Shown here piece by piece: positions 61,549-64,000 of a stretch of 64,000 nucleotides of DNA. Numbering within the stretch: the first letter of the stretch is position 1; each line of letters starts with the position of its first letter. The position numbers and the translations under genes were made by a program. This DNA comes from JAGLOK01 sp963676355. GTDB lineage: Bacteria > Bacillota > Clostridia > Christensenellales > UMGS416. The stretch is from NCBI GenBank assembly GCA_963676355.1, contig OY781093.1, positions 744,001-808,000 on the forward strand, given 5' to 3'. Below the pieces are notes generated by a model, which saw only the letters and a list, made by a program, of their open reading frames with translations, was not told the DNA's origin and did no database searches.

Positions 61549-62709
61549 ATGAGTAAAAATCTTGATAAAAAAGCAGACGAAAATATCTTGTCAAAAGAAA
61601 AAAAGCAGGCACAGGATGTTTTGGATGAATGTGCTTCAAAGAGCATGAAAAGGCTGGAAAGTGCCAAAAAAGACTGTCAGGATTTCTACGACGATTTTAA
61701 AAAAGCGGCAGAATATTTGTCTGATGGTACGAATACTGTTATTTTGGATGATTTAGGTATGCCGTCAATAATGGTAAAAATCGATAAGATGAAAACTTCC
61801 GAATTAATAAATACACAATCAGATGAAACGCACCCTGCTTTCTTGGCGCGGGGACGCGAGCTTGACAGAGTTTATGTATCAAAATATCAGAATATAGTGA
61901 GAAACGGCAGAGCGTATTCTCTTCCTATGCAGAATCCTGCGGCATATATGACACTTGAAGAATCTATTTCATGTTGCACAAACAAAGGAATGGGCTGGGG
62001 TGTTACACCATTTTCAGTGCGCGCTGCTATAGCCTTGTGGACGAAAAAGAATGGGACAATACCAAACGGCAACAATTCCGCCGGATGTGACTACTTCAGC
62101 AAGGATGAACAGGGTGTGCTGACTCAGGAGGGAAGGGTGCTTACTGGGTCAGGGCCTGTAAGCTGGACACATAACGGCAAGTCCGACGGTATATATGACA
62201 TGAATGGAAACCTTAATGAATGGGATGCTGGCCTTAGACTCGTGGATGGAGAGATACAGATAATACCGGGGTTGGACAGTATGCTGTGTGACAAGGATGA
62301 TGTTTTCGGTGATTCAATGTGGCGTGCTGTCATGCCGGATGGGTCTCTTGTAGCTACGGGTACAAAAGGTACACTTCGATATGGAGGCCGCAATGGGAGA
62401 ATTATTTTAACTGATGCGAAAACCGAAGCAGATGAAAAGCATAATTGTGCATTTGAGGACATGAGATCAGACAAAGGGTTGCGTGTCCCTGAGATAATAA
62501 AAGCATTGATGCTGTTTCCAGAAACACAAATGCACGAATATGGTACAGGCTGGAGATGGGTGGGCACAAAAGGGGAGTGCTATCCGCTGTGTGGAGGAGC
62601 CAGCGCGGCTATTGACCATGCGGGAATTTTCTTTGTGGGTATGACTTATACTAAAGAACATAAGTATCTGCATTCAGGGTTTAGAAGCGCATATATAGAT
62701 TTTAAATAG
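61549..62709 (+). CDS. SUMF1/C-type-lectin-fold protein with N-terminal helical region
   Basis: The 386-residue protein has a helical, Lys/Glu-rich N-terminus (1-60) and then a formylglycine-generating-enzyme-like (SUMF1/CLec) fold: YISKYQNIV-like VYVSKYQNIVRNGRAYSLP, SVRAAIALWTKKNGTIP, GSGPVSWTHNGKSDGIYDMN, GLRLVDGEIQIIPGL, and a final block GWRWVGTKGECYPLCGGASA to SGFRSAYI. This pattern resembles phage-like or DGR-target lectin proteins more than true sulfatase-maturing enzymes. The catalytic Cys pair of FGE is not evident. No sulfatase or reverse transcriptase gene is in the window. AAGGAG precedes the ATG. Confidence 0.75.
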   Translation: MSKNLDKKADENILSKEKKQAQDVLDECASKSMKRLESAKKDCQDFYDDFKKAAEYLSDGTNTVILDDLGMPSIMVKIDKMKTSELINTQSDETHPAFLARGRELDRVYVSKYQNIVRNGRAYSLPMQNPAAYMTLEESISCCTNKGMGWGVTPFSVRAAIALWTKKNGTIPNGNNSAGCDYFSKDEQGVLTQEGRVLTGSGPVSWTHNGKSDGIYDMNGNLNEWDAGLRLVDGEIQIIPGLDSMLCDKDDVFGDSMWRAVMPDGSLVATGTKGTLRYGGRNGRIILTDAKTEADEKHNCAFEDMRSDKGLRVPEIIKALMLFPETQMHEYGTGWRWVGTKGECYPLCGGASAAIDHAGIFFVGMTYTKEHKYLHSGFRSAYIDFK

Positions 62710-62795
62710 CAAAATAAGTGCAAAATATAATAGTAAACAATATGTTCCATACAATTGTTTGTATGTGATATATTTTCCTTTCATAGATTTTTGCT

Positions 62796-62812
62796 TTGAT
62801 ATAATGTTGACA
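62796..62812 (+). promoter_or_regulatory. Possible promoter region of the second permease operon
   Basis: TTGATATAAT (extended -10, TATAAT at 62800-62805) overlaps a TTGACA at 62807-62812. Which element is used is unclear. Confidence 0.4.
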
Positions 62813-62910
62813 TTGAATAAATATAAATATTATTTCATTGGCAGCAAACAGTAATGCTGCAAACAGCTTTTCAAATCGGAAATCAATACATATTTAGAGG
62901 GGTATTTTGA

Positions 62911-63873
62911 GTGAAGATTATGGGACTTAAAAAGAGTAGTGTTTCAGATGTGGCAATACCGAAACGCAAAGTGAACTTGTTTAAAAAGTATTGGATTTTG
63001 CTTTTAATGCTGGTGCCGGCAATCGTATACGTCGTTGTTTTTGCCTATCTGCCTATGCTTGGCGTTGTATTGGCATTTAAAAATTTCAGCTTTGCACTTG
63101 GCATATTCAAAAGCCCGTGGGCGGGTTTTAGTCAATTTAAATTTCTGTTTATATCAAATAAGCTGTGGCCGCTGACGCGAAACACGCTTCTGTACAACTT
63201 CGCATTTATAGTAATCGATATGGGCCTTGAAGTGTTTTTTGCGATTATTATAAACGAAATAGGATGCAAATGGTTTAAGAAAACATTCCAGTCATTTATG
63301 TTCCTTCCATACTTCCTGTCATGGGTAATAATACTTACCGTGTTACGTGCTCTTTTGAGTTATGACTATGGTTTTGTAAACAATATCATAGAAGCGATGG
63401 GTGGAGATAGGCTGAATATTTATGTAACGCCCAAGCCGTGGCCGTTTCTTATAGTGTTTTTTCATTCGTGGAAATATGTAGGCTACGGTACGATTATATA
63501 TCTGGCGGCGATATCCGGAATAAACCAGCAGATGTATGAAGCCGCAAAAATTGACGGCGCAAATACGTGGCAGATAATCTTCAAGATAACAATACCTAAT
63601 CTTTTGCCGACGATGGTCATTATGTTTTTGCTTTCAGTAGGGCAGATATTCAGAGGCGATTTTGGGATGTTCTTCCAGATGATAGGCAACAATGGTGTTT
63701 TGCTTGAAGTGGGAGATATTTTGGACTTGTTTGTGTATAGAGCAATGGCATATAGCAGTAACATTAGTATGGCAAGTGCCGCCGGCTTTTATCAGTCAGT
63801 TTTATGCTTTGTAACAATTCTCTCAGTTAACTATCTTGTTCGTAAGATACAACCCGACTATTCGTTATTTTAA
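62911..63873 (+). CDS. Sugar ABC transporter permease, LplB-like (second system)
   Basis: The 320-residue protein has six membrane helices and the LplB pattern (YWILLLMLVPAIVYVVVFAYLPMLGVVLAFKN), with the EAA loop YEAAKIDGANTWQIIFKITIPNLLP. It is related to the permease at 51481 but clearly distinct. The GTG at 62911 is used because GAGGGG lies 8 bases before it; an in-frame ATG at 62920 is spaced too far. It starts a second uptake system that continues beyond the window. Confidence 0.93.
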   Translation: MKIMGLKKSSVSDVAIPKRKVNLFKKYWILLLMLVPAIVYVVVFAYLPMLGVVLAFKNFSFALGIFKSPWAGFSQFKFLFISNKLWPLTRNTLLYNFAFIVIDMGLEVFFAIIINEIGCKWFKKTFQSFMFLPYFLSWVIILTVLRALLSYDYGFVNNIIEAMGGDRLNIYVTPKPWPFLIVFFHSWKYVGYGTIIYLAAISGINQQMYEAAKIDGANTWQIIFKITIPNLLPTMVIMFLLSVGQIFRGDFGMFFQMIGNNGVLLEVGDILDLFVYRAMAYSSNISMASAAGFYQSVLCFVTILSVNYLVRKIQPDYSLF

Positions 63874-63892
63874 CGTCAGATAAGGTGCAGAT

Positions 63893-64000
63893 ATGAAAAA
63901 GAAGAAACTTACATCCGATAAACTTACATTTGACATCATGGGATATGCTTCTTTGTTTTTGTTCGGAATGATTTGTATGGTACCGTTTTACCTAATTATT
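63893..64000 (+). CDS. Sugar ABC transporter permease, YtcP-like (partial, cut by window end)
   Basis: Only the first 36 residues are visible (MKKKKLTSDKLTFDIMGYAS, then a hydrophobic helix with MVPFYLII). This matches the start of a second permease of the LplB/YtcP pair. AAGGTG precedes the ATG, 19 bases after the previous stop. The rest, and the expected binding protein, lie outside. Confidence 0.8.
   Translation, partial: MKKKKLTSDKLTFDIMGYASLFLFGMICMVPFYLII

Noticed and set aside
61549..62709. Active diversity-generating retroelement
   Set aside because: No reverse transcriptase or template repeat is visible and the C-terminal codons lack the expected AAY enrichment; only the fold similarity is kept as a finding.
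61549..62709. Sulfatase-maturing formylglycine-generating enzyme
   Set aside because: The catalytic Cys pair is not evident and there is no sulfatase gene nearby.

Overview
The window looks like chromosomal DNA from a low-GC, anaerobic, Gram-positive Clostridia-type bacterium (Bacillota). The grounds are AT-rich sequence with strong AGGAGG-like ribosome binding sites, a class I hybrid cluster protein typical of strict anaerobes, a Bce-type antimicrobial-peptide module, LplB/YtcP-type sugar permeases with a YesMN two-component pair, and lipoprotein solute-binding proteins. No rRNA, tRNA, CRISPR array or intact mobile element was seen.

Region 1 (1-9.0 kb) is mostly envelope functions: the tail of a probable ECF sigma factor with a coupled membrane protein, a phosphodiester glycosidase, an MBOAT/SGNH O-acylation pair, a CapA-like protein, the AmmeMemoRadiSam gene pair (AmrS and fused AmrB-AmrA), and an esterase. 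Region 2 (9.1-18.3 kb) holds an E2-like acyltransferase fold protein, CheW with a chemoreceptor, a DUF502 protein, and a complete BceRS-BceAB set.

Region 3 (18.3-28.4 kb) is a candidate c-di-GMP-linked exopolysaccharide locus. A GGDEF/HD-GYP protein is divergent from a four-gene operon: a three-domain NodB-like deacetylase, a hyaluronan synthase/NodC-like synthase with an N-terminal PilZ-like domain, a degenerate PgaB-like protein and a GH18-like lipoprotein. The gene set points to a beta-linked GlcNAc-containing polymer that is synthesised, deacetylated and trimmed at the cell surface. Region 4 (28.7-32.3 kb) is a DUF1858-DUF438-cupin-Hcp operon for nitrosative or redox stress, with a CRP/FNR-like palindrome centred near -41.5 of its predicted promoter. 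An orphan ComB follows.

Region 5 (33.2-64 kb) is a large catabolic island. It has a LacI regulator, three copies of an 18-bp LacI-type operator (two over predicted -35 boxes), four serine hydrolases of the beta-lactamase fold, two tandem alpha/beta hydrolases, an EstA/FrmB-like esterase, a type B carboxylesterase, two unusual NIF3-like proteins, a P-loop kinase next to a GH13 sucrose-phosphorylase-like enzyme, a YesM/YesN two-component system, one complete permease/binding-protein set, and the start of a second permease pair beside an AraC regulator and a C-type-lectin-fold protein. None of the eight ester-type hydrolases shows a signal peptide. This suggests import of acylated glycosides followed by cytoplasmic deacylation and phosphorolysis; the substrate cannot be read from the sequence.
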